This document shows positions 34,428 to 43,265 of a stretch of DNA of 64,000 bases, piece by piece. The position numbers and the translations under genes are program-made. Position 1 is the first letter of the stretch; the number at the start of each line of letters is the position of its first letter. This DNA comes from Natronococcus pandeyae (lineage in GTDB: Archaea; Halobacteriota; Halobacteria; Halobacteriales; Natrialbaceae): positions 1 to 64,000 of the forward strand of contig NZ_PHNJ01000004.1 in the NCBI RefSeq assembly GCF_008122205.1, written 5' to 3'. Under the pieces are notes generated by a model. The model made no database searches. It was not told where the DNA came from and saw only the letters and a list, made by a program, of their open reading frames with translations.

Positions 34428-35072
34428 ATGTTCGTTCTCGTAAACCTCAAGACGTACCCGTGTGATCCGATCGAAGTCGCGGAAGCCGTCCGCGACGTCG
34501 ACGAGCGCACCGACGCCCGTCTGGGCGTCGCTCCACAGGCCGCTCACCTCGAGCGCGTCGCCGAGACGGGCGTCGAGACGTGGGCCCAGCACGTCGATCC
34601 GATCGAGCACGGCAGTAACACTGGCCACACGCTCGCCGAGTCGGTCGCCGACGCGGGTGCGGCCGGGACGCTGATCAACCACTCCGAACAGCGGCTGAAA
34701 CTCGCCGATATCGACGGCTCGGTTCGTGCAGCCGACCGCGCGGGACTCGAGACGGTCGTCTGTGCGAACAACCCGGCCCAGATCGGCGCCGCTGCGGCGC
34801 TCGGTCCCGACGCCGTCGCCGTCGAACCGCCGGAACTCATCGGAACCGGGACGCCGGTCAGCCAGGCCGATCCCGACGTCGTCGAGGACGCCGTCGACGC
34901 GGCTGCGAGCGTCGATTCCGACGTATCGGTGCTCTGCGGCGCCGGAATCAGTACCGGCGACGACGTCGTCGCCGCGGCCGACCTCGGCGCGGAGGGCGTG
35001 TTGCTCGCGAGCGGCGTCGCGAAGGCCGACGATCCGACGGCTGCCCTCGAGGATCTCGTGGAACCGCTCTGA
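34428..35072 (+). CDS. tpiA: triosephosphate isomerase
   Basis: Interconverts dihydroxyacetone phosphate and glyceraldehyde 3-phosphate. The 214-residue protein is short, as in archaea. [20 protein letters not shown] carries the Asn-Lys pair, [17 protein letters not shown] the catalytic His, and the [20 protein letters not shown] loop has the catalytic Glu and flexible loop 6. [20 protein letters not shown] is the phosphate-binding end. TATA-like CTATTTC at about 34396-34402 places the start 25-32 bases downstream. Confidence 0.94.
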   Translation: MFVLVNLKTYPCDPIEVAEAVRDVDERTDARLGVAPQAAHLERVAETGVETWAQHVDPIEHGSNTGHTLAESVADAGAAGTLINHSEQRLKLADIDGSVRAADRAGLETVVCANNPAQIGAAAALGPDAVAVEPPELIGTGTPVSQADPDVVEDAVDAAASVDSDVSVLCGAGISTGDDVVAAADLGAEGVLLASGVAKADDPTAALEDLVEPL

Positions 35073-35119
35073 TCGCGGGCTCCCGATCACTTTTTTCGAC
35101 GCCGAACCAATGCGTCGGT

Positions 35120-35518
35120 ATGACATCCGAGCCACCGGTCGGCGTCGCACTCGAGAACCGTCTCATGAGCAACGGAATCTACGTGACGGACGTCGCGTGG
35201 CTCGACGACGATCCGGCCGCTGACGATCTGCCTCGAGACGGCACGGGGTTGACTCTCACGTACGAAACCGTCTCCGAGTCGGCGGCCGTGACGAGCGACG
35301 AGGTGAGCGCCGTCGTTCGGACGCTCCTCTCGGTCGCCGAGGAGCGAGAGTGGACACCCGGTCGCCTCGAGGTGACCTCTCGGACGACCGACGGAGCGCT
35401 GCGCGGTCGCTGGCACGTCGAGGAAGAGTGGTTCGCGGGGCTCGGAACGGAGCTCTCGGAGATCGAGTTCTCCCAGCGGGTTCTCGAGACGGTCGACAAC
35501 GTGTCGGTCGACACATAG
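35120..35518 (+). CDS. haloarchaeal hypothetical protein
   Basis: A 132-residue acidic soluble protein with no recognised motif. It has an alternating beta pattern (TGLTLTYETVSESAAVTSDEV) followed by a helix (SAVVRTLLSVAEEREW) and a strand pair (RLEVTSRTTDGALRGRWHVEEEW). A TATA-like ACTTTTTTCG about 28 bases before the ATG supports the start. It lies between tpiA and the TIR-domain gene, each with its own promoter. Confidence 0.7.
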   Translation: MTSEPPVGVALENRLMSNGIYVTDVAWLDDDPAADDLPRDGTGLTLTYETVSESAAVTSDEVSAVVRTLLSVAEEREWTPGRLEVTSRTTDGALRGRWHVEEEWFAGLGTELSEIEFSQRVLETVDNVSVDT

Positions 35519-35581
35519 TTCCGAGCGGAACGAACACGAACGTTGATATGTATCTGCAGCCTATCTTTCGTAGATCTCGTC

Positions 35582-36193
35582 ATGACCGGAGAACAGCTCT
35601 ACGTCTCGCACGCACCCGCCGATCTCGACCTGGTCCAGGACCTGTTCTCGACGGTCAGGAACTTCCCCGTCGGCGTCCACGTCGCGCTCGAAGAGGTCGA
35701 ATCCGGCCGCTCGCGCAAGCGACTCGAGGGGCGGATCGCGAACAGCAACGTCGTCGTTGCGGTGTTGACGGAGCAGTCAGCCGACAGCCAGTGGGTCGAC
35801 CAGGAGATCGGGTACGCGCTGGCCAAGGGGATCCCCGTCCTGCCGCTGTACACCGACGCCGATCTCCGGGGTGGATTTCTCACCGATGTCGAGGGTGTGG
35901 CGATCGACCGAGACGATCTCTCCCGGACGATTTTCGAACTTCTCTGCCGGCTCCGACGGGAACTCGCCCCGCTGGGCGCACTCTCGGTTCCGAACTGGTA
36001 CATCCAGTTCGCGTGTACGAGCGCCCGGTGTACGCACCCCGTCGTCCTCGAACTCGAGGAAGCCCAGCCGAAGCTCTGGAAGCGTCACGAACACGGCAAA
36101 CTGCTCTCCACCTCGTGTGCGGACTGCGGAACGACGTACGCCTTCGATCCGGCGACGATCGGGTACGTTCGCCGTAAAAACGCCGTTCAGTGA
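35582..36193 (+). CDS. TIR-domain protein with C-terminal zinc-binding region
   Basis: A 203-residue protein. Residues 1-115 have the TIR/TIR-like fold pattern: EQLYVSHAPADLDLVQDL (box 1, strand A), GRIANSNVVVAVLTEQSADSQWVDQEIGYAL (strand C, the S/W...E region) and GIPVLPLYTD. The Glu in QWVDQEIGYA matches the position of the catalytic Glu of TIR NADases. The C-terminal half has CTSARCTH and CADCGTT (four cysteines, probably one zinc). TIR proteins may be NADases or scaffolds in defence or signalling; no partner gene is adjacent. The start is the ATG at 35582; an upstream TTG at 35543 is less likely. Confidence 0.78.
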   Translation: MTGEQLYVSHAPADLDLVQDLFSTVRNFPVGVHVALEEVESGRSRKRLEGRIANSNVVVAVLTEQSADSQWVDQEIGYALAKGIPVLPLYTDADLRGGFLTDVEGVAIDRDDLSRTIFELLCRLRRELAPLGALSVPNWYIQFACTSARCTHPVVLELEEAQPKLWKRHEHGKLLSTSCADCGTTYAFDPATIGYVRRKNAVQ

Positions 36194-36840
36194 TCGTCTT
36201 CCCGGAGCCTGTCGTACGCGTCCGTGACCAGCTTGAACGCGGATTTGCTCCCGCTCTTCCGGTCGGGATGGGCGCGCTTGACCTGCTCGTGGAACGCCGT
36301 TCGAACCTCGTCGGCGTCGGCCCCCGGTTCGACGCCGAGGATTTCGCGGGCCCGTTCGCGCTGCATCGCGACCCGCTCGAGTATCCCGCGATCCTCGGCC
36401 TCTGCCTTGCACGACGAGCAGAGTCGCTCGGTTCGGTCGTCGATCGTCGTGGCGAGAAACAGTTCCTCGGCGACCCACTCGGCACACTGGCTACACCGGT
36501 TCAGGGCCCCGTCGGGTTCGTCCGCCGATTCCGTCTCGTCCCCGTCGGCTTCGCCGGGAACCTCGTCCGTACACGATGGACAGCAGGTCACGACGGTGCC
36601 GTCGTCCAGGACGAGTTCCTCGAGGTCCCGGCGTCGGAACGTTCCCGCACAGCCGTCGCACGTCCCGCGTCGGCTGTCCGGCGTATCGGACGTTCTGGCA
36701 GCGTTGCGAGCGTGGGGTTCACATGCCGGACAGCAGGCGACTCGCTCTCCGTTCGGCATCGTCACCGTCGTCAACCGCTCCAGCGCGGTTCGACGGCCAC
36801 AGCCGTCACAACACGCTCGACGTTCGCCCGCCACACTCAT
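36187..36840 (-). CDS. J-domain protein with multiple zinc fingers
   Basis: A 217-residue cytoplasmic protein. The first 150 residues hold four paired-cysteine units (CCDGCGRR with CCPACEPH, CDGCAG with CCPSC, and CSQCAEW with CSSCKAE), which could bind three or more zinc ions. The C-terminus (about 163-214) is a J-domain: REILGVEPGADADEVRTAFH, then KRAHPDRKSG with the HPD motif that stimulates Hsp70 (DnaK). It is probably a specialised co-chaperone. ATG at 36840; a GTG one codon earlier is possible. It converges on the TIR gene, overlapping its 3' end by seven bases. Confidence 0.85.
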   Translation of the reverse strand: MSVAGERRACCDGCGRRTALERLTTVTMPNGERVACCPACEPHARNAARTSDTPDSRRGTCDGCAGTFRRRDLEELVLDDGTVVTCCPSCTDEVPGEADGDETESADEPDGALNRCSQCAEWVAEELFLATTIDDRTERLCSSCKAEAEDRGILERVAMQRERAREILGVEPGADADEVRTAFHEQVKRAHPDRKSGSKSAFKLVTDAYDRLREDDH

Positions 36841-37210
36841 CACGCGATTGATTTATCTTCTTCCTACTTCAGTGCTGTCTCCGTTCGGTCCGTCACGACA
36901 GGCCGGCGCCGACGCCGGCTAGGAACTGCTTACGCGATCCGCCGATCCGGTTACGCGGAGCGAAAGGAGCAGATAACGAAGTTCCAAGGAGCCGTCCGAA
37001 CAGCCGTGCGAGGTGGCCCTCGCACGAAGATGCGTCTGTCCAAAGGTCCTCGGTGACTCCTCGGCGACTCCTCTGTCAGGTTTTTTCGTGGTGGTCGATC
37101 GAAACGGGCCCGCTTTCGATCGCTTTTGCCGGTTGGACTCGCTGCAGCGCCAACGCCGTTCTGCAAACAGGACAGCAAATCGTATAGGGTCGGCGGGCCG
37201 AGTTCGGCGT

Positions 37211-37639
37211 ATGGATGCCGCAGTTCGCTCGAGCAATCCGGGCGGTGCTCTCGACCGGGAGACGATCGCACTCGGCGGTGTGGACGTGGCACTGCTGACC
37301 GGGATGATTCTCGTCGGACAGCGGAGCCACGGCATTGCCCCGCTCGCAGAACCACTCGCGGCGCTCGAGACAGTGATCCCGTTCCTCGTCGGCTGGCTCG
37401 TTATGGCGGCGCTGGCAGGCGTCTACGCACCCGGTGTCTCCTCGTCGGTGACTCGAACGGCCCGCGTCACGACGGTCGCGTGGGTCGCGGCGGCGAACGT
37501 CGGACTGATCCTGCGGGCGTCGTCGCTGTTCGACGGCGGTGCGACCGGGCTGTTCCCACTCGTGATCACCGGATTCGGACTCCTCGTGCTCGGCGGTTGG
37601 CGAATCGGCTACGCGGCGTACGCCAGCTCGCGGTCGTAG
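37211..37639 (+). CDS. DUF3054 family membrane protein
   Basis: A 142-residue integral membrane protein with four hydrophobic helices (about 20-36, 52-72, 80-98 and 107-127). The pattern LGGVDVALLTGMILVGQRSHG, then PFLVGWLVMAALAGVYAPG and RVTTVAWVAAANVGLILRA, matches the DUF3054 family, which is present in haloarchaea and actinobacteria and has no known function. TATA-like CGTATAGG about 27-32 bases before the ATG supports this start over the open frame beginning at 37013. Confidence 0.82.
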   Translation: MDAAVRSSNPGGALDRETIALGGVDVALLTGMILVGQRSHGIAPLAEPLAALETVIPFLVGWLVMAALAGVYAPGVSSSVTRTARVTTVAWVAAANVGLILRASSLFDGGATGLFPLVITGFGLLVLGGWRIGYAAYASSRS

Positions 37640-38028
37640 TCGCTCACCGTTCTTCCGTCCCGTCCCCGCCTCTCTTGATATCCTTCGCCGTCACCTGCGA
37701 CCGACGTATCACGACTCGTATACGCTGAATTCTGTGGTGAAATAAAAAGCATATACGATCATTATGGATCTATTGGAGAATGTCTTCGGAGAACAACGGA
37801 TGAATGCGCCTCAGTATAGCGTTTAATACTAACGGCGTTGGAATTACTATCGTATTTCCTACCAGTATAACTCCTATTCGGAAATAAATATTCTACAAAA
37901 CCAAGTTGAAATAATTGTCCCATAAGTTATGGCTATCCAGCACTGCAAATTCAAATTGGAAATGAATCCACTATGGGGAAACTATGGACAACACTTATAT
38001 GGCTATTCCTCATACTATAGAATAGATT
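37640..38028. other. AT-rich gene-free patch
   Basis: No gene with haloarchaeal character. From about 37730 to 38035 the sequence is strongly AT-rich (roughly 60 percent or more by eye), against a GC-rich background of about two-thirds. It contains several TATA-like tracts (for example CACTTATATGG about 37993), and the frame running through the end is Tyr/Asn-rich. It may be a fragment of foreign DNA or an extended promoter region for the small membrane protein at 38029. Confidence 0.5.
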
Positions 38029-38244
38029 ATGACTGGATATTACGACATTGTTCTCGGGTTGATCCCAGTCGCACTGGTCGGCATCACCGCCGCACTGATG
38101 ATCGTGGGGCTGTCGTTGACCACAGCAGTCCCGATCGGTGCGTTCGCCGCAATGACGATTATCGGCCACGCGATGTTCGTCAATACTCCAGCGGACGTCA
38201 CCGACGACGCGAAGTCGGCTCGGCCGCCGCTCAACGCGGACTGA
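38029..38244 (+). CDS. small haloarchaeal membrane protein
   Basis: A 71-residue protein with two hydrophobic helices (about 5-28 and 32-50: YDIVLGLIPVALVGITAAL and AVPIGAFAAMTIIGHAMFV) and an acidic tail (TPADVTDDAKSARPPLNAD). Small proteins of this layout are common in haloarchaea and uncharacterised. A TATA-like TTATAT lies about 33 bases upstream, in an AT-rich stretch. Confidence 0.65.
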   Translation: MTGYYDIVLGLIPVALVGITAALMIVGLSLTTAVPIGAFAAMTIIGHAMFVNTPADVTDDAKSARPPLNAD

Positions 38245-38305
38245 TCCAGTCTCTCTCGTTCTTTCGTTCCCCTTCTTTTTCTCTCTCGGCGTCCTGTTGT
38301 TTCGT

Positions 38306-39304
38306 ATGACCGAGACGCTGTTTCTTACAAGCGAAGACGTCGCCGGCCTCGCGTCGCCCGCAGAGTACGTCGCGGCCGTTCGAGAGGGGTACCGCCAGCG
38401 CGGTGAGGGCGCCTCCGCCGAGCCGCGGTCGAAGTTCTTCCGGGCCGACCCCGAGGGGATGTTCACCAGCTACGCCGCCATCCTGCCGGACACCGGTGCG
38501 ATGGGCGGCTACATGTACAGCGCCGGATTTGGGGCCGGCGACGCCTGGTTTATGACACCGCTCTTCGACGCCGACAGCGGCGAACCGCTCGCCCTGCTCG
38601 ACGGCGCGAGCATGAATCCGTTCAAGACCGGCGCCGCCGGCGCCGTCGGCGTCGACGAACTCGCACGCGAGGACGCGGAGACGCTCGCGATCGTCGGCAG
38701 CGGTGCACAGGCCCGTGGTCAACTCCGCGCGACGGCGACCGTCCGCGAGTTCACCGATGTCCGCGTCTACTCGCCAACGCCGGACCACCGCGAAGCGTTC
38801 GCCGAAGCGTTCGACTCGGAACTCGAGGCCGACGTCCGTCCCGTCTCCTCGAGCGCGGACGCCCTGGCCGGCGCGGACGTGGTGATAACGGCGACGAAGG
38901 CGAGCGAACCCGTGTTCGACGGCGACGACCTCGAGCCTGGAACACACGTCACCGCGATGGGTCAGTACAGCAAGGACAAGCGCGAACTGGATACGACCAC
39001 GATCGAGCGAGCGACGTACGTCCCGGACCTGCGAGAGCGGGCGACGTTCGACGCGGGATCGTTCCTCGCGGCGCTCGAGGCAGGCGTCGTGAGCGAGGAC
39101 GACATCCACGCGGAACTCGGCGAGGTCGTCGCCGGGAACGCATCCGGCCGCATGGACGACGAGGAGATTACCGTCTTCGACAGCGGCGGCACCGGGATCG
39201 AGACGGTTGCCGCGGCGTACATGCTCTACGAGAAGGCACTCGAGGAAGGGCTCGGAACCGAAATCTCGTTCGCACCGGCGAGCGAGGCGCTGACTGGCGA
39301 CTGA
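38306..39304 (+). CDS. ornithine cyclodeaminase / mu-crystallin family dehydrogenase
   Basis: A 332-residue NAD(P)-dependent enzyme of the OCD/mu-crystallin family, which includes ornithine cyclodeaminase, archaeal alanine dehydrogenase and ketimine reductases. The substrate-binding Arg/Lys region is RSKFFRADPEGMFTSYAAILPD, and LALLDGASMNPFKTGAAGAVGV is the conserved MTxxRTAA-like turn in a modified form. The NAD motif is LAIVGSGAQARGQLRA (about 130), followed by ADVVITATKASEPVF and GTHVTAMGQYSKDKREL. The substrate is not certain. Confidence 0.87.
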   Translation: MTETLFLTSEDVAGLASPAEYVAAVREGYRQRGEGASAEPRSKFFRADPEGMFTSYAAILPDTGAMGGYMYSAGFGAGDAWFMTPLFDADSGEPLALLDGASMNPFKTGAAGAVGVDELAREDAETLAIVGSGAQARGQLRATATVREFTDVRVYSPTPDHREAFAEAFDSELEADVRPVSSSADALAGADVVITATKASEPVFDGDDLEPGTHVTAMGQYSKDKRELDTTTIERATYVPDLRERATFDAGSFLAALEAGVVSEDDIHAELGEVVAGNASGRMDDEEITVFDSGGTGIETVAAAYMLYEKALEEGLGTEISFAPASEALTGD

Positions 39305-39314
39305 GCGTCTGGCG

Positions 39315-40745
39315 TCAGTCCGTCTGCTGTCGCACTTTGAACCCGTACCGGGTCACACCCTCCTGTGTGTAGATGCGACGGATCGTCGTCTCGACTCGGT
39401 CGCCGACCGCGAACGCCGCCGGTTCGGCGTCGGTTCCCATCGCAGGCGCGCTGACCGTCTCGCCGTCCGGTGACTCGAGTGCGACGATCGCGGCCGCGTA
39501 GTCGCCGGAGCGAGCCTGCTGGTCGGCGAACTCGGGCGGCGCGCCGCCCTGGGAGATCGTCGTCACGGCCTCGACGGTTCCCTCACCGGTGAGCGGAACG
39601 GGTTCGTACTCTGCGAGCGCGCCGCAGTCGTCACAGGCGCCGCTCGGCGGGAACGAGAGCGCGTCGCACTCGACGCAGCGGCCGGCCTCGAGGCGATAGC
39701 GCTGCGGGAGCGACCGTCGCCACGACGGCACGCTGACGTAGGCACCCCCGCCGGAGGGCGGCCCGCTCGTGACGACGCCGCGCTGGCGAAGGTACTCGGC
39801 GTACGAGAGGGAATCGCCGCCCTCGAGCGCGCTCTCGACGGAAACCTCGCCCGCTGACTCGAGGACGATCGCGTCCGCTCCGGCGCCGCTACCGTGGGAG
39901 ACGGCGAGGATCGAGTCGTGTCCGTCCGCGAGCGCGGTGGCGAGCGAGACGGGGACGCTTGCCGCGCCGAGGTCGCCGAGGTCGTGGACGGTCGCGCAGG
40001 CCTGAATCGCGTCGGTGCCGACGCCGGCGGCGCTCGCCGCACGGTACGGGAGTTTTCCGTCGGGAGCCTGAATCGCTGCGGCGTCCGGTTCGGCGTCGAC
40101 CTCGAGTTCGTCGACGGCGCCGCGGATCGTCTCGGTGAACGCCTGCCGATCGTACCCGGTGACGTCGAGCCCCTGGGTCTCGTCCGAACCGGTCTCGCGG
40201 AACCGACTGCCGGGATACGGAGCAGCGTACGTCCCGCGGTCGACGATCGCTGCCGGGCCGTCGGACTCGAGGACGAACGCCGCGGCGCCCGCACCCGCAG
40301 CGTGATCGACGTCCTCGTCGGGCGCCCCTCGAGGCGCGTCGGCCGCGACGACGAGCGCGGTCTCTGCGTCGCTCTCGAGGGCGTCCATCCCGGCCCAGAG
40401 CGCGCGGGTGCCAGCCCGCGTGCTGCCCGTGAAGCTGTATCCGGTGGTCGTCTCGGGGAGCCCGACCATCGCACCGAGACGGGCGGTCAGTTCCTCCTCC
40501 TCGAGCGGCGGTCGCGAGGAGGCGAACGCCAGCCAGTCGACGCTCCCGGGCGCGAGATCGGCGGTCTCGAGCGCCTTCGCGGCCGCCTCGTAGGCCATCG
40601 TCAGCGAGTCCTCGTCAGCGGCGGGGACGGCCTTTTCGTTCACGCCCGACGCCTGGAACTGTCCCCAGGCCTCCTCGAACGCCTCGGCGGTGATCCGGAA
40701 CCGGGGTGCGTACGCGCCGACGCCGGTGATCGCGGTCGGGCTCAT
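39315..40745 (-). CDS. HMG-CoA synthase-like domain fused to DUF35 OB-fold protein
   Basis: A 476-residue fusion. Residues 1-330 have the thiolase fold of archaeal HMG-CoA synthases (ITGVGAYAPRFRI start, TARLGAMVGLPETTTGYSF, GAGAAAFVLESDGPAAIVD). Residues about 345-470 are a DUF35 protein with a rubredoxin-like zinc knuckle (CVECDALSFPPSGACDDCG) and an OB fold. At the place of the nucleophilic Cys of HMG-CoA synthase (ACKAGT) this protein has STRAGT, and where the catalytic His stands (HQPNGK) it has QAPDGK, so it probably has no synthase activity. It overlaps the thiolase gene by ATGA. Confidence 0.82.
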   Translation of the reverse strand: MSPTAITGVGAYAPRFRITAEAFEEAWGQFQASGVNEKAVPAADEDSLTMAYEAAAKALETADLAPGSVDWLAFASSRPPLEEEELTARLGAMVGLPETTTGYSFTGSTRAGTRALWAGMDALESDAETALVVAADAPRGAPDEDVDHAAGAGAAAFVLESDGPAAIVDRGTYAAPYPGSRFRETGSDETQGLDVTGYDRQAFTETIRGAVDELEVDAEPDAAAIQAPDGKLPYRAASAAGVGTDAIQACATVHDLGDLGAASVPVSLATALADGHDSILAVSHGSGAGADAIVLESAGEVSVESALEGGDSLSYAEYLRQRGVVTSGPPSGGGAYVSVPSWRRSLPQRYRLEAGRCVECDALSFPPSGACDDCGALAEYEPVPLTGEGTVEAVTTISQGGAPPEFADQQARSGDYAAAIVALESPDGETVSAPAMGTDAEPAAFAVGDRVETTIRRIYTQEGVTRYGFKVRQQTD

Positions 40746-41923
40746 GCGTCCACCTCCGCGCCCTCGCGCTCGAATACGTGGACGACCGCCGCACCCCCGC
40801 TGCCGCCGACGTTGTGGGTGAGGCCGCGCGTCGGGTTCTCGAGCTGTCGCGGCCCCGCCGTCCCGGAGAGCTGTTTGAACGCCTCGACGACCTGTCCGGC
40901 GCCCGTCGCGCCGATGGGGTGGCCCTTCGACTTGAGCCCGCCGGAGGTGTTGACGGGGAGTTTCCCGGTGGGTTCGGTCGCACCGGACTCGATCAGCTGC
41001 CCGGCCTCGCCGCGCTCACAGAAGCCCAGATCCTCGTAGGCCAGCAGCTCGGCGATCGCAAAGCAGTCGTGGACCTCCGCGAAGTCGAGGTCCTCGGGCT
41101 CGATTTCGGCCATCTCGTAGGCCGACTCGGCCGCCCGCTCGCTCGCGGGGACGCCGGTGTAGCTGTCGCGCTGGAAGAGCCCGACGCTGTCGCTCCCGGC
41201 GCCGACGCCGGCGACCCGAATCGGCTCGTCCGTGTACTCTCCGACGACGTCTTCGCTGACGATCAGCGCACAGGCCGCACCGTCGGAGGTCGGACAGCAG
41301 TGATAGAGGTTCAGCGGGTCCGCGACCACTGGCGCGGACTGGGCGTCCTCGAGCGAACACTCGAAGCCCAGCTGAGCGTGAGGGTTTTTCGCCCCGTTTG
41401 CGTGATTCTTGACGGCGACCCGGGAGAGCTGTTCTCCGGTCGTTCCGTACTGCTCCATGTGGACGCTCGCCATCTGGGCGTAGACGCCGGCGAACGTGGT
41501 TCCCGAGAGGCGCTCCCACTCGGTTTCGCCGGAGACGCCGAGCCAGTACTTCGCCGCGTCGGAGCTTAGATCGGACATGACCTCGAACCCGCCCGCGAGG
41601 ACGACATCGGCCATCCCCGACTTGACGGCCTGGACGGCCTGGCGGACGGCGAATCCGCTCGCCGCGCAGGCGTTCTCGACGCGGGTACACGGCACCCCAC
41701 CGAGGCCCACGTGTTCGGTGACGGCCGGCCCCGAGAGGCCGAGTTGGCGACCGCCGACGCCGAGGGTCCCCACGAACGCCTCGTCTACGTCTCCCGGCTC
41801 GAGGCCGTCGGGAACGCTCTCGACGGCCGCCTCGAACGCCGTTCGAAACAGTGATCGATAGCTCTTCTCGGGAAAGGCTCCGAACGCCGACTGTCCCGCG
41901 CCGACGAGGTACGCATCTCGCAT
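40742..41923 (-). CDS. thiolase (SCP2-type acetyl-CoA acetyltransferase)
   Basis: A 393-residue thiolase condensing or cleaving acyl-CoA. The nucleophile is in TRVENACAASGFAVRQAV (Cys near 85), the His in FAEVHDCFAIAELLAYEDL, and SGGLKSKGHPIGATGAGQ carries the second catalytic His region. The final Cys-His loop reads GLTHNVGGSGGAAVVHVF, typical of the SCPx group that lacks the classical CGG Cys. In archaea such thiolases form a complex with HMG-CoA synthase and a DUF35 protein; here those two are fused downstream. The start is the ATG at 41923. Confidence 0.9.
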   Translation of the reverse strand: MRDAYLVGAGQSAFGAFPEKSYRSLFRTAFEAAVESVPDGLEPGDVDEAFVGTLGVGGRQLGLSGPAVTEHVGLGGVPCTRVENACAASGFAVRQAVQAVKSGMADVVLAGGFEVMSDLSSDAAKYWLGVSGETEWERLSGTTFAGVYAQMASVHMEQYGTTGEQLSRVAVKNHANGAKNPHAQLGFECSLEDAQSAPVVADPLNLYHCCPTSDGAACALIVSEDVVGEYTDEPIRVAGVGAGSDSVGLFQRDSYTGVPASERAAESAYEMAEIEPEDLDFAEVHDCFAIAELLAYEDLGFCERGEAGQLIESGATEPTGKLPVNTSGGLKSKGHPIGATGAGQVVEAFKQLSGTAGPRQLENPTRGLTHNVGGSGGAAVVHVFEREGAEVDA

Positions 41924-42233
41924 ACTCGAAGCAGTGTGACGCCGTCCCATAAGTGTACGCCGTCAGGCGGTGGTCCGGTTTCGAGGGACGGGAAGACGCA
42001 CGTCTCGGTGACTCGGCTTGGAGGGACAGGTCACCGCTGTCCGACGCAGAATCAGACCTGCTTGATCTGGCTGAAACCGTCACCGTCGACGACAGGTATC
42101 GAATCGTTGCCTTCGATCCGACGGTATTGCGACTGTCGTAGGACGACGCTACCCGCGAAAAACGTATACTTACCGCTGTATACTCACTGGAACCGGGAGG
42201 AAGTTCAAACGTCTCGGCCCCATAGTAGGATGC
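41924..42233. other. gene-free stretch
   Basis: A GTG-started frame of 62 codons at 41953-42141 ends in VTVDDRYRIVAFDPTVLRLS, which has some haloarchaeal character. It has no promoter spacing or RBS that supports it, and it may be chance or a decayed gene. AT-rich TATA-like sequences at about 42163-42185 and a GGGAGGAAG at about 42195 probably belong to the DHH gene. Confidence 0.4.
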
Positions 42234-43238
42234 ATGTCCCGCGCGGCCGAGCTCGCATCCGTTCTCGAGACGAGTGAGTCGCTGGCGATTATCTGTCACG
42301 ATAATCCCGACCCGGACTGTCTCGCCAGCGCCCTCGCCCTCGAGACGATCGCGACCGACCAGGACGTCGACGACGTGACGATCGCCTACGGCGGCGAGAT
42401 CTCTCACCAGCAAAACCGCGCGTTCGTCAACATGCTCGACGTCTCGCTCCAGGCGATCAGTGCGACCGACCTCGAGTTGTACGATACGGTCGCCTTCGTC
42501 GATCACTCCCAGCCCGGTGCGAACACCGAACTTCCGACGAGCGTCACGCCGGAGATCGTCGTCGATCATCATCCCGGCGAGCCGGCCGACGGGACGTTCG
42601 TGGACGTTCGGATCGACTACGGTGCGACGGTAACCATCTTTATCGAGTATCTCGAGGACCTCGAGATCGAACTGACCGTCCGCCTCGCCTCGGCGCTGCT
42701 CTTCGCGTTACACCGGGAGCGACTCGACTTCGTCCGCGAGCCGACCAGACGCGAGTACGAGGCCGCACTCGCCGTCTACTCGGCGGCGGACCTCGAACTG
42801 CTCGAACAGCTGTACGGCAGCGCGTTCTCGCCGGCGACGCTCGACGCCATCGGCCGGGCAATCTCCACCCGGGAACGGCGGAGTTCGTCGCTCGTCGCCA
42901 ACGTCGGGAAGACCCCCGAGACAGATGCGCTCCCGCAGGCCGCAGACTACCTGCTCAACCTCGAGGGGGTGGACACGGTGCTGGTCTACGGTATCGTCGA
43001 CGATGCGATCCGCCTGAGCGCCCGCTCGATCGACCCGCGAATTCACATCGGCGAGGCGCTCATATCCGGCTACGACGATCTCGGGTCGGTAGGGGGTCAC
43101 CACGACATGGCCGGCGGTCGAATCGAACTGGGGCTGTTCGCCGACGACGTCGACGAGGAGGCCGACGAACTGCTCGGGTTCGTCGGACGACGGCTCCAGC
43201 ACCGATTCTTCGAGGCGCTCCGCCTCGAAGAAGAGTAG
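42234..43238 (+). CDS. DHH family phosphoesterase
   Basis: A 334-residue metal-dependent phosphodiesterase. It has the complete DHH/DHHA1 motif series: ICHDNPDPDCLASALAL (motif I), AYGGEISHQQNRAFVNML, VAFVDHSQPGAN, EIVVDHHPGEPAD (DHH), and the C-terminal GSVGGHHDMAGGRIELG of DHHA1. Members act as nanoRNases, c-di-AMP/pApA phosphodiesterases or RecJ-like nucleases; this size fits the NrnA-like group. An acidic helix ends the protein. Confidence 0.88.
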   Translation: MSRAAELASVLETSESLAIICHDNPDPDCLASALALETIATDQDVDDVTIAYGGEISHQQNRAFVNMLDVSLQAISATDLELYDTVAFVDHSQPGANTELPTSVTPEIVVDHHPGEPADGTFVDVRIDYGATVTIFIEYLEDLEIELTVRLASALLFALHRERLDFVREPTRREYEAALAVYSAADLELLEQLYGSAFSPATLDAIGRAISTRERRSSSLVANVGKTPETDALPQAADYLLNLEGVDTVLVYGIVDDAIRLSARSIDPRIHIGEALISGYDDLGSVGGHHDMAGGRIELGLFADDVDEEADELLGFVGRRLQHRFFEALRLEEE

Positions 43239-43265
43239 ATGGAACGCGAAACGGAGCCGGCCGAC

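Noticed and set aside
37929..38309. Frame of 126 codons over the small membrane protein
   Set aside because: The second half is a shadow of the real gene and Arg/His-rich; the first half is AT-rich non-coding sequence.
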